Shown here in pieces: positions 1-9,651 of a stretch of 64,000 nucleotides of DNA. The first letter of the stretch is position 1, and the number at the start of each line of letters is the position of its first letter. Both the position numbers and the translations under genes were made by a program. Source of the DNA: Saussurea involucrata (Eukaryota > Streptophyta > Magnoliopsida > Asterales > Asteraceae). The stretch is taken from contig CM066313.1 in the NCBI GenBank assembly GCA_033807775.1, forward strand, positions 61,364,484 through 61,428,483. Direction: 5' to 3'. Under the pieces are notes generated by a model that saw only the letters and a list, made by a program, of their open reading frames with translations, was not told where the DNA came from and searched no databases.

Positions 1-306
1 TATTACGATCCTTGCAGAACTGTTGTGTACGATCACTTATAAATTGTGACCCATTATCACATACGATCTCGGAAGGAATTTCGAACCTGCAGATAATGTT
101 AGTTTGGATAAAAGAGATGACCTCTTGCCCCGAACCAGGGATAAGGCAGCTGCTTCTATCCACTTAGAAAAATAATCGGTAAGGACTAATAAAAAGATTT
201 TCTGCCTAGGGGCAGGAGGTAACTTACCGACGATATCCATTCCACATCTCATGAAGGGCCATGGGATTAATGTCGAATGCGAAGGTTCAGAAGGCTGGTG
301 TGTCAT
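1..306 (-). pseudogene. Tat-lineage Gypsy integrase core fragment (decayed)
   Basis: Reading the minus strand from 306, the fragment opens with the integrase core signature GMDIVGKLPPA, then LLVLTDYFSKWIEA, which holds the first catalytic Asp region of an rve-type integrase. A frameshift follows. The second catalytic Asp block (CDNGSQF) is readable in another frame near 40-70. The domain then runs off the window at base 1. In the element it would join cDNA ends to host DNA. It continues the RNase H and zinc-binding pieces at 331-1419 in the usual Gypsy order RT-RNase H-IN. Lineage (Tat) is inferred from the neighbouring RNase H arrangement and the LTR termini. Confidence 0.75.
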
Positions 307-330
307 ACCTGACAGTCGTTGACATGAGTC

Positions 331-708
331 TCAACTTTGGACATACCTTGTGGCATCTTGCCTTAGGGTCGACCAATAGTAGCCTTGTCGGGATATTCGA
401 TTTGTAAGACTACGACCACTGGAGTAGTTACCACATTCGCCATCATGCATATCTTTCAGAATGTTTTGCACCTGCTCTTGAGTATCGATACATCTTAGGT
501 TCAGGCATGTTGATGATCCTCTACAGAGTTTATTGCCCATTATAAGATATCTCGAGGCTTTGAATCGTATGTTTTGGGCTTCCATCCTGTCTTTGGGTAG
601 TTGGTCGTGCATAAGGTAATTCTTCATGTCGTAAGACCAACCATTTTCTTCGTCAAGGACGTGAATTTTCTCGGAGTCCTCGGTGGACGAGGTCGCCAGA
701 TGGATCAT
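331..708 (-). pseudogene. Gypsy integrase zinc-binding (H2C2) fragment
   Basis: The minus-strand translation contains the conserved block upstream of Gypsy integrases: a region rich in LRCIDTQEQVQNILKDMHDGECG, then GRSLTNRISRQGYYWSTL and DATRYVQS (the last His/Cys pair of the H2C2 finger is only partly kept). It sits between RNase H (709-1419) and the integrase core (1-306) and shares their orientation. It is broken by stops or frameshifts on both sides, so it is a relic. The call is solid as a retroelement pol fragment; the exact family is inferred. Confidence 0.65.
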
Positions 709-1419
709 AGGGATAGCGTTGAACTACGGCTTATTGAGTGCTGACCCGAGATTTGATAGCGCATCGGCTTAAGTGTTTTGATCTCTGGGGATTTGTTCAA
801 TCGAGAATGGATCAAACATTTACGATTTTTTTTTGGCTATTTTAAGATAAACTGTCATCTTGGAGCCTTTTGTTGTGAACTCCCCGTTCATTTGGTTTAC
901 GGCCAACAAGGAATCGCTTCTGACGTGAAGTCCGGTTGCCCCCAAGTTGTGGGCCATGCTCAAGGCTACGATTAGGGCTTCGTATTATGCTTCATTGTTG
1001 GTGGCTTTGAAATCGTATCGTATGGAATACACCATCTTGCCCCCATGTGGCGACTTTAAGACGACACCAAGCCCTACTCCTCTGGCGTTTGAAGAACCAT
1101 CGATGTGGAGTGTCCAGGTTGTGTCGTCTATAGTCGCCACAGTAAAGGCTTCGCTTTGTGCTTCGTTTTCCAGTTCAGGACTGAAATCAGCAACGAAGTC
1201 AGCTAGGACCTGTGATTTAACGTCCGTTTGAGGCTTAAAATCGATGTCATAGGTGCTGAGGTAAATGCTCCATTTTGCCAATCGTCCTGTTAATTCAGGT
1301 TTTCTCAAGACAGACTTAAGAGGAAAGTTAGTTACGACAGTAATAGAGTGGGACTCGAAGTAGTTTCGTAACTTCTTGGCAGCTGTGACTAGCGATAGTA
1401 GTAACTTTTCCATAGACGT
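709..1419 (-). pseudogene. Gypsy pol: end of RT-linked RNase H plus a second RNase H domain
   Basis: From 1419 leftwards the minus strand reads MEKLLLSLVTAAKKLRNYF, then a connecting RNase H-type stretch ending LADFVADFSPE. A plant-type RNase H follows, beginning TWTLHIDGSSNARGVGLG, with Asp (HIDGSS), Glu (TNNEA, then YEAL) and Asp (RSDSLL) catalytic positions visible. An in-frame TAA sits just after TNNEA near 985. Two adjacent RNase H-like regions are a known feature of Tat-lineage Gypsy elements. The N-terminal side (RT) is missing because an LTR (1420-2772) is inserted exactly here. Confidence 0.7.
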
Positions 1420-2772
1420 TGTTAATGCCATAAATCGCACTAAACTGTCTTTTTCCGAAAATTGTATAAAAATACGATTTAAGGTTTGATTTCGGACCTT
1501 ATCAACTAAAGATTGTACCATAGAAATAAACAAAAAAATAACGAAGAAAATGTAGACGAAACAAGAGACTTTGGTGACGCGGAAAACCCCAAAACGAGGG
1601 AAAAAACCGTGGTCGACTGTGTTAGAGTCGACAGTGCACTATGGTCGCCAATCAGGGGCGATAATCCTTTTGTAACAAGTGATATGTGTACAAAATATTA
1701 CAATAAGAGATAAAATGTACTCAGACGTGTGTAAAAGTCGTGTGTCGTGCGTAAAACGTGCGAAATGAGCTGTCGTCGTGTGGTTCGAATTGCTGTCGTC
1801 GGGTGCTTCGACCTACCGTCGTGCGGAACTTTGCGTAAGTGGGGTATGTTCCAGTGTCTTGAAAGAAATGTAGAATTTGAGTCTTAGTTTGAATGTATGT
1901 AGCCTCCTCCTCCAGATTGATCACCGGGGGCTTTTATATACCTTCCGTTGGTAATAAATATGCTTTAATGGTTTGTTTTGTAACCGCTGTCGACATTAAA
2001 TGCGCTTTGATGATTAGTTTTGTAACCACTGTCGAGTCTTTAATATCATTAAGAGCTCGTCTGTTACTGACCGTTGCACCATAATTGTTTGTAGACCTGC
2101 ATTAATGAACAGAAAAACGGCCGTTGACCATTAATGGTTAGTGTAATTGTAAGACCGTCTTGAGTTCTGGACGTCGGTCTTATGGATCATACGACCATCG
2201 CCGAAATACATGTCCAAGTATATGACCGTAAATGTCTCGTAAGACCTTATTTTAATATAAGAATGATCTTATGAAAATGTCGTAAGACCAGGACAAAAAT
2301 GTCGTAAGACCAGGTCGCAGGACCAGGATATTAGGATGATGCTGTCGCAGGACCAGAGTGATATAAGACCGATGACAGGAGACTATCGACGTAAGACTGA
2401 CGAGTCGTAACTAGCGACACATAACTGGCGACATAAGACTAATGACGTAAGACTAGTGACATGAGACTAGTGGCATAAGACTAGTGACATAAGACTAGTG
2501 ACATGCGATATGTCCCTAGCGATATGTGACGTGTGACATATGACGTATGACGTGCGACATGTGACGTATGACGTGCGACGTATGACGTGTGACATGTGAC
2601 GCAAAGATACTATCTCGGATGACTATTGACACAAGATGTCGTATGACGATAATGGGTATTACCCTTGTCGGTTGGCGGTATGACTGTTGTAGATATTAGG
2701 GTAATCATGGTATGTGGGTCATGTCGAGGGAATTTCCCAAGTCGGTCGAGGGTGTGATTTTTTACCCAAACA
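1420..2772 (-). repeat. Tat-type LTR (3' LTR, 1353 bp)
   Basis: It starts with TGTTAATGCCATAAATCG and ends TTTTTTACCCAAACA, so on the minus strand it runs TGTTTGGG...CATTAACA. The same termini bound the LTRs at 3022-3822, 61014-61816 and 63361-64000. About 1500-1740 is homologous to the U5/R part of those LTRs (shared GGTGACGCGGAAAA and CAGGGGCGAT blocks), but this copy is about 550 bp longer. A polypurine tract abuts its right end, marking it as a 3' LTR of a minus-strand element. It interrupts the pol relic 1-1419. The U3 side contains degenerate tandem repeats (about 2280-2610). Confidence 0.8.
2390..2610. repeat. Degenerate short tandem repeats with TGACG array in U3 of LTR
   Basis: Two micro-arrays sit side by side. 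The first repeats ACTAGTGACATAAG-like units (2390-2510). The second repeats TGACGTATGACGTGCGACA-like units and contains seven TGACG cores between 2527 and 2602. TGACG is the core of plant as-1/TGA-bZIP sites, so an enhancer role is possible but is inference only. Confidence 0.7.
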
Positions 2773-2790
2773 GTTAGCCCCCCGAGATTT
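2773..2790 (-). other. Polypurine tract next to the 1420-2772 LTR
   Basis: On the minus strand the tract reads AAATCTCGGGGGGCTAAC, directly followed by the LTR start TGTTTGGG. This is the expected plus-strand priming site. The remaining 2791-3021 is unassigned 3' untranslated sequence of the same relic, without a gene, cut at 3022 by the next LTR. Confidence 0.7.
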
Positions 2791-3021
2791 GAATTTCAAA
2801 GTCATTTGAATTTCAGATCTCGTACCAAAGTAAAATGTGTTTCTACGGAGACGTGTTAGTTTTGCTAATTGGATCATTTAAAAGAAAATCGACTTGGTCA
2901 GCTAGAATTGTGAGACCGGTCGACAGTGTACAAATGACACATCTGTTAAGAAAAAAATGTTTTCTAAGTAAGTTGCGACGATCGAAAGATGACCTTTAAT
3001 GTGCAAGTTACTTGTGGTATT

Positions 3022-3822
3022 TGGTAATGCCAAAAATCGTCTAGAAAGATAACTTAAGGTTGATTGTGGAGATTAACAACTAAAGAAAGGAATCTTACGA
3101 CATAGCGTGCGACAAGGACAAAAAATTGTAAAGAGACAGAGAATTTTGGTGACGCGGAAAAAACCTCCACGAGGAAAAACCCGCGAACGACTGTGGAAGT
3201 CGTCGCTGTACTATGATCGCCAAACAGGGGCGATGTCCTTTGTTTCAGGTGTCGATCGTACAATGATTACAATACAAATGACTTGAAATGTAAAAATAAC
3301 AAGTGTGTCGAGTGTAAAACAAGTGCGTCGTGTGCTAAGACTGTTGGTCGAGAGTGTAAGTCGTGCATCGAGAGCGATCACTTGAGAGAAATTCCTCTGC
3401 TTCGGATGTTCTTGAGTACGCAGTGTGCTTCTGGAATTCGATGGTGATAGATGCCCCGCAAATGATAGCTTTGTCCTTGTATTTATAGTCTTCGAGTGCA
3501 TTAATTGATTCGTTGAATACTTCATGTAACTGTCGTAACGGTTTGCTGACTTTAATGCTCATAACTTAACTCATCGGTTATAGCCGTTGATCATAAATGA
3601 AGTTTGACCTGCATTAAATGATGAAAACATAATAGAAATGTTGCATGTTAGTCAGTCGAGGTCGTGTATTTCCATACGTCGGTCGAGTGTCGAGAGGTAC
3701 TTATGACTATGGCTTAGGTCCAAGGACAAAGTGTTGATGATTGATCTTTGTTACAAGAGAAGTGTAATAAATGTCTTTAACGTCTGGGTCGTGGTCGAGG
3801 CTGGTGGATTTTTACCCAAACA
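3022..3822 (-). repeat. 3' LTR of Tat element 1 (801 bp)
   Basis: The left end TGGTAATGCCAAAAATCG is a mutated TGTTAATGCC and the right end is TTTTTACCCAAACA. It is closely similar over its whole available length to the LTR at 63361-64000 in the same orientation, with several percent of scattered differences by eye. It also matches the inverted LTR at 61014-61816. A TATA box (TATAAATA, minus strand, 3480-3487) lies in the middle. A polypurine tract adjoins at 3823, so this is the 3' LTR. Confidence 0.85.
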
Positions 3823-3839
3823 GTTTGCCCCCAAAATTT
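3823..3839 (-). other. Polypurine tract of Tat element 1
   Basis: The minus strand reads AAATTTTGGGGGCAAAC immediately before the LTR start TGTTTGGG. The identical tract occurs in the sister element at 60997-61013 on the plus strand. Confidence 0.8.
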
Positions 3840-4102
3840 GAAAAAGTGGAGTGATAAATTCAAATTTAAAAAGTTTTTTAAATTTTGCCAGTGACACGTG
3901 TAACAAATCCTTTCAGTTGCCTTGGAATTGGATCGGTCCAATTCTAACCGAATGGGAAGTCGAAAAGGGGATGTAATCGTGACGTCACACTGACGCATAA
4001 TCGTGCAAAACAGCTGTATTCGCCAGGTGTCTACGATCCGTGGGTCATATGGAAAGACGAGGACCCGTGTCGATCATTGAGGGATTCGTTCTGACACGAT
4101 CC

Positions 4103-4113
4103 TTTATATAAAA
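4103..4113 (+). promoter_or_regulatory. Putative TATA box of the antisense gene (copy 1)
   Basis: TTTATATAAAA lies about 220 bp upstream of the start codon at 4332. The same box, in the same relative place, is kept in the second copy (60724-60734, minus strand). It is outside the LTR, so the antisense gene probably has its own promoter (inference). Confidence 0.5.
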
Positions 4114-4331
4114 AGAGACCACGATGGGTCATTTCCCTTTACGATTTCGGAGAGCTTTTTAGGAGAGATTTTTCTGGGATTCTTTGCTTGTTCGTCACCG
4201 AATCTTTTCTAAACTTTGAGAAAGATCTTAGATTGGTTTAGAGATTTCGAAGGTTAGGCACCTATATAAGGTACGATTCTCTTAATCAGTTTGTCGCTAG
4301 AAATCTTTGAGAAACTTTTTAGGTTTTAGAA

Positions 4332-6412
4332 ATGTCGACAGAACGTGTTAGTTCTATTGAAGATCTTGACGATCTTAGGAGTCTAGCCAGAATCCCTACG
4401 GGGATAACATTGATTAAAGCAGGTCAGACTCGACCTAATTTATGCTCCGATAGGTTCGTAGTCATCTACGAATATCCTTTTAAGATAGGGTTTGAATGCC
4501 CCTACTCGCCTTTGGCCAAGGCCTTCATGACCGAGTTCGATTTGTCGCCAACTCAATTAATGCCCCAATTTTGGAGGGTGATACAAGTGATCGAACGCCT
4601 CACTTAAAAATGGGAATCTCCCATGAACGTGCACGATCTTCTCTTAGCCTACCAAGTCAAGAGAGATAAATGTCACCGTTATAGCCTATTTTCTAGGTAT
4701 AAAGACGATAAAACCTTGGTCTTACAGACCGCTGTGAACGATCGTAAGTGGAAAACTAGATATGCGTTTGTGCCCAAGTCGACTCTCGACTCTGAGAGCA
4801 ACTGGATTAGGGCTGGCTGGAATAAGTCAGGTGAGGTTTTATAGTTGTATTGTCGTATGTCGTTTGTAATCTTTGACTGGTTCCTAACTTGCTTTTTATG
4901 TGCCAACATCTATAAAATTTGAGAACGTGAAGCCTTACGCCAACTCTCAAACAAAGGTTGAAGCGTTTTTAGAGTTCAGCACTGTCGAACGATCGTTCGT
5001 CGCACGACCATTGGCGGACGACGACGAGGATCTGGTATTCCTAGGAGAGAACCGGGGAGAGACACGTGCAGAGGAGGAAGAAGAAGGGACTGAGGAAGAG
5101 TCAAAAGGAGAAGAAGAGATGACTGGTAAGTGTACCTTCATATCGCTTGATTCTGAACTTTTTCTCCTATGTTCGCCGTGTAATATTTCTGTCTCATCTG
5201 TTTCTAGGAGAGTCTCAGACGAAGGTGCCGACGATCTCGGCTAAAAGAGAAGCTCAACTCGAGCTCTCACGTAAGGGCAAGGAGAGGAGACAAAAGACAA
5301 CCGAGACGGAGGTTTTACCGAAGACGAAGGTGAAAATCCTGAGGGAACCGTCTTCGAAGGTTGATGACTCATCGAGAGTCGTTACGCCTGAGAAGGCGAA
5401 GGTCGCATCGTCTATGAAGACGAAGACATCTTCTAGTTCGATTGCTGCGACACCCATCAGTTCTGTGCTACCGTCGATGACAGGGAAGTCGTCGAAGTCT
5501 CCACCTACCACGTCGATCCCTTCGTCGGCCGACAAGGGCAAGGAGCGTGTGACGGGAGGGGCTAAAGTTATGAAGGTTAACTTTACGTTGCCTTCGAACT
5601 TTATGGTTGATGACGTCCTGTCCGGGACGGATTTGTTTCCCAACCCGGGGAAGTATTTGCTCCCATCTTTCACGGAGCGTTTTGAAGGATTCCCTCCCGA
5701 GGAGACGGGATCCCATGTTGCCGGCCTGACGTTCCTTGTAAGTTTTTCTTTCAAAACTTGTGTTTTCGATGTTTTCTTAACTTTTGTCGAATGTTTACTG
5801 ACATGTTTCTTTGCACAGATACCTCAATCTTCTCTTGCCTTGCGTGCGGAAACAGAGAAGATTAAGGATCTAGAATCTTCTGCCCATGAGAGGGGCAACG
5901 CGGCGTTGGCCAGGGCGAACGTCGCCGTAGAACGTGAAGAGGCTATGTCCCGGCAGCTCGACGAGGCCAAAAAGGAATTGGAGATTGTCGGTCGTGCGAA
6001 AGACGAGGTAAACAATCGTCTAAAGCAGTCCTTGTCAATGATCGATGGTGAAAGGGACGAGCTGATCAAGGTGAGGGAGTCCTTGGTCACGAAGGAGAAG
6101 GAAGTTGAGGATTCCGAGGCTAAGGTGGCCAGTCTGGAGAAGGAGGTAGGAAAACTAAATGAAGAGGCTGCGTCTACCTTTTCCCTGGCTCGACTGATCG
6201 CTCGAGCTGCCATAATGTGGTAACACTTGTCGGGAAAAAACCCTTTGGCCCAGGCGTCGGTCGAGCTTGCTTACTTTTGCCAAAAGGTCGGGTCCGCAAG
6301 AGATCTCGACTCTGACGACGAGAAGGAGGCCGAAGAGGAAGAGGTGGTCGAGGCCTCGGGAAAGGATGCGACCGACACTCCTCATGCTATCGACGTTCCT
6401 CCTCAGTCTTAG
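4332..6412 (+). pseudogene. Antisense additional ORF of Tat element 1 (transposase_28-like), spliced, with two nonsense codons
   Basis: The gene runs opposite to the element's gag-pol, between pol and the 3' LTR, where Tat-lineage Gypsy elements are known to carry extra antisense ORFs. Predicted exons: 4332-4830 (start MSTERVSSIEDLDD; RFVVIYEYPFKIGFE block typical of plant proteins labelled 'putative gypsy type transposon'), about 4903-5125 (acidic, Glu-rich), 5208-5737 (Lys/Ser-rich, then FMVDDVLSGTDLFPN), and 5819-6412 (long coiled coil, about 130 residues, then an acidic tail). Donors GTGAGG, GTAAGTG, GTAAGTT and acceptors TTTCTAG, TTGCACAG are visible; the first intron's acceptor is not clear. 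In-frame stops TAA at 4605 and TAA at 6221 break it. Molecular function is unknown. Confidence 0.7.
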
Positions 6413-7089
6413 GATAAATTTGTATAACTTCTATCTTCATGCTCGATCGTTAGTGATCGAGTTATCTGATGTAGTCGTTCGTTTATGAATGAAATTTTGT
6501 TGTTGAACTTGCGTATTCGTATTTGGCTATAGATAAATAAACAATGGATCGTGCGACTTAGGCGTCCATTGTGATTATAAAGACTAGTATGTAAGACATG
6601 AAACTTTTATACTTTGAGATCACATTGGCAAACGTAAGTACATACAACCAAAACAATGTAACGATTAAGATATAAGTCATGTGTTCGAATCGAATTAGAA
6701 AACATATGTAATCGATGTGCTCATACAGAACATACAAATTTTTCTAAGTCCAGAAACATAGATCAGGTGACTGTTGAGTATTACGATCGTATAATTAAAT
6801 CGTATGATGTTCCTGGATCGTGTGTCCCTGTGACAGAATAAGCAACTCACAGTCTTGATCATTTATGTCGTGCGACCTTGCGAGATTAAAGTAGTATAGA
6901 AAACTTAGTAACTAATATCGTGCGATCCTGCGTTAAAACGATGTCAGAGGTTGGTCATTGGCTAACCAACGAACCTCCGATGCTTAAGTCAGTATTTGTC
7001 ACTGTGAAAAATCGTATGAAAAAATAGAAAAGGGCTTTGAAGACGTACCTTTTCTGATGTGTCGCGTCCCAACTACGTGGGACGTCTTG
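6413..7089. other. Non-coding remnant of Tat element 1
   Basis: I find no supported gene here. The stretch is AT-rich, lies downstream of the antisense gene, and occupies the place where the integrase and most of the RNase H of element 1 should be. The coding sequence has been deleted rather than merely frameshifted. Confidence 0.5.
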
Positions 7090-7180
7090 ATTATTGATAC
7101 CATCTTGCCCCCTTGTGGCGATTTTAAGACGATACACGAAATCTAGGATATGTCGTCGTGAGTCGCCACAATAGACGGTT
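7090..7180 (-). pseudogene. Sliver of RNase H fused to protease by deletion
   Basis: The block ACCATCTTGCCCCC...GGCGATTTTAAGACGA matches the RNase H segment at about 1030-1065 (minus-strand protein KSPHGGKMVY). The part around 7155-7180 resembles the TVATIDDTTW segment. It lies directly beside the protease, so the whole RT and half of RNase H are missing between them. Confidence 0.55.
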
Positions 7181-7748
7181 TATTTCCCCGGCTTCAGAGT
7201 GGTCTTATAGCAATCACGAGCGACTTTTGGCTCACTTTTTATCTCCTGGATTCCCCACGGCGTAGGAAACTTCATGATCTGGTGATACGTCGAGGGAATG
7301 ACTTTCATTTCATGGATCCATTGTCGACCTAAGATGATGTTATAGGCCGACGCACAATTGATGATGCTGAACTTGGTCTGTTTGTTGATTCCTCCGGCAT
7401 AGACTGGCAAGATGATCTCTCCAAAGGTGCTCGTCGCTTCCCCATTGAAACTGACCAAGGTCGTCGAGCGTCGGGTGATTTCCGATCGGTCGATTCCCAT
7501 GGCCTTAATGGTATCAAGGAAGATGACGTTCGTTGAACTGCCTCCATCGACCAAGACTCGTCGGGTTAAACAATTACCAATCGTGAGTTGAATGATCAAC
7601 CCGTCATGATGTTTCTGATACGATTCTCCAAGGTTGTCTTGGTCGAACGTGATCTTCATAGCTTCTAGTTCCAGAGCTTCTTTTGGTCTTGATGAACGCG
7701 GGATAGGCCGATCGTTAGGCGTTTGAACGCGGGGTAGGCCGACCGTCT
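7180..7748 (-). pseudogene. Retropepsin-type aspartic protease of Tat element 1
   Basis: The minus-strand reading frame begins upstream of MKITFDQDNLG and contains the retropepsin active-site motif LVDGGSSTNVIFLD, the flap region FGEIILPVYAG, and the C-terminal ILGRQWIHEM signature. The enzyme would cut the Gag-Pol polyprotein. Its open frame continues rightwards to about 7748 (a segment ending PRSSRPKEALELE). There sequence identity switches to the inverted antisense-gene copy. RT, integrase and most of RNase H are absent downstream, so it cannot be part of a working polyprotein. Confidence 0.8.
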
Positions 7749-8575
7749 ACATGGGATCCCGTCTCCACGAGAGGGAATCCTTCAAAACGCTCCCTGAAAG
7801 AAGGGAGCAAATACTTCCCCAGATGGGGAAACAAATCCATCCTGGATAGGACGTCATCGACCATGAAGCACGAAGGCAACGTAAAGTTAACCTTCGTGAC
7901 TTTAGCCTCTCCCGTCGCGTACTCCTTACCCTTGTCGGTCGAGAAAAGAACCGACGTGGCAGATGGGGACTTCCTCGACTTCGCTGTCGTCGCCGGTGGC
8001 GCAGAATTAACAGGTGTCGCAGCAATCGGACTAGAAGACGTCTTCATCTTCATAGGCGATGCGACCTTCGCCTTCTCAGGCGTATTGACTCTCGATGAGC
8101 CATCAACCTTCGAAGACAGTTCCCTGGGGATCGTCATCCGCGTCTTCGTTAAAGACCCCGACTCAGTTGTCAAGGCCTGAAGTCTCCTCTCCTTGCCCTT
8201 ACGGGCGAGCTCGAGTTGAGCTGCTCTTTTAGTCGAGATCGTCGACACCTTCGTCTGAGATTCTCCTAGAAACATATGAGACAGAAATATTACACGACGA
8301 ACATAGGAGAAAAAATCAGAATCAAGCGATATGAAGGTACACTTACCAGTCATCTCTTCTTCTCCTTTTGACTCTTCCTTTGTCTCTTCTTCTTCCTCCT
8401 CCGTACGCGTCTCTCCTCGGTTCTCTTCTAGGAACACCAGATCCTCTTCGTCGCCCGCCAATGGTTGTGCGACGAATGATCGCTCGACAATACTGAACTC
8501 TAAAAACGCTTCAACCTTTGTTTGAGAGTTGGCATAAGGCTTCACGTCCTCAAATTTTATAGTTGTTGGCACATA
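7748..8575 (-). pseudogene. Antisense gene of Tat element 2, distal part (exons 2-3)
   Basis: This is a second, inverted copy of the gene at 4332-6412. It begins (minus strand, 8572) with the segment TIKFEDVKPYANSQTKVEA, followed by the Glu-rich stretch, a GTAAGTG donor, the TTTCTAG acceptor and the Lys/Ser-rich exon through FMVDDVLSRMDLFPH. Homology to copy 1 stops abruptly after CCCATGT at about 7748, i.e. near the end of exon 3, and the coiled-coil exon is missing. The proximal exon of the same gene is at 59987-60492. The Copia element sits in the intron between them. Confidence 0.8.
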
Positions 8576-8621
8576 AAAAGCAAGTTAGAAATCAGTCAAA
8601 GATTACAAATGACGTACGACA

Positions 8622-8626
8622 ATACA
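8622..8626. repeat. Target-site duplication ATACA, left copy (Copia)
   Basis: ATACA directly precedes the Copia 5' LTR and is repeated directly after the 3' LTR (59982-59986). It proves that the two LTRs 51 kb apart belong to one insertion. Confidence 0.9.
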
Positions 8627-9350
8627 TGTTAGCTCCAATCTTTCTATTTGTGAAAGTAGTGAAAATAGTCTAAGTACAGAAGTAACCCACAGAGGCTCTG
8701 CAGAAGATCTCAAGAATACCGAAGGCAAGAATCTGCAGAAGTACTTCTCACAGAGGACCGAGCCGCAGAACCTCTGTCATCCTTGACAGAGCCTCTGCGG
8801 TTTATACTGAAGACTTAGAAGATTTACAAATACCTTTCTACTGTTCCAGGATCCGTTCATCCACTTGTTCCAGGCGTGCCCTGACATCAACTACACGTGT
8901 CAAACTCTGATAGGGCTCTATCAGAATTGGAACATGCGCATTAAATGAACATCGTACCTGCTACTATTCATACGATCATGTCTACTGTAGATTAGTCCTT
9001 ATTGTCTAAAGTATGTCCCCTTTAGAAGTAGTATAAATAGAAGACTCATGTTGAGTTCTTCTATTAAGCTTAATACCACGAAAATACACATATATCATTA
9101 AGCTTTGCTCTTCACACACACACCATTAACTGCAGATTTCTTGTTAATCCTTTGAAGTTCTTGGTGTTCTTAATATATATCAAATACAGTAATCTTGGAG
9201 ATACTCATCTGTTCTTACATACTGTTTATTTGATATTGTGTGTTTTTCTACCTTTACATTATCTTTCAGTTCATAAATACGCTAACGCACCATATCTAAA
9301 TTTGAACTAACTGAAAGTTAAGATCATTGTTAAGAAAATAGGAACCAACA
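8627..9350 (+). repeat. Copia 5' LTR (724 bp)
   Basis: It runs TGTTAGCTCC...GGAACCAACA and is matched by 59259-59981 with about 16 differences by eye (roughly 2%). A TATA box (TATAAATA) is at 9032-9039. The first 200 bp are rich in CAGAGG/CCTCTG motifs. Confidence 0.92.
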
Positions 9351-9352
9351 AT

Positions 9353-9364
9353 TGGTATCAGAGC
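9353..9364 (+). other. Copia primer-binding site
   Basis: TGGTATCAGAGC begins 2 nt after the 5' LTR. It is the usual complement of plant initiator-Met tRNA 3' ends. The leader 9365-9651 has no supported gene. Confidence 0.88.
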
Positions 9365-9651
9365 AACCCTTGATCTTTAATATCAAGGGATCCACTCTAA
9401 ATTATGATCTTTGGTAGAAACTTGGACTTTTAACCTAGTCTTCATATTAAACAAACAGTTTCTGTTTTTCTGCCATTTTTCGATTCATTCGAACTCTGGT
9501 AAAAGTATAGAATCTGTTATTCTGGTTGAAAACTCCATTTTAGTGCTCAGCTTAAAGCTTTTAAGCTTAAAAACTACATACAAAATATCCACTTCATACT
9601 CAGAAAAAATTCGCTGTTCAAACCCTTTTCTGGATAATTTCTCTCTCTAAA

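Noticed and set aside
5254..6213. Long minus-strand frames opposite the antisense gene exons
   Set aside because: They are shadows of the plus-strand Ser/Lys/Glu-rich coding exons. Splice sites and homology to copy 2 support the plus strand.
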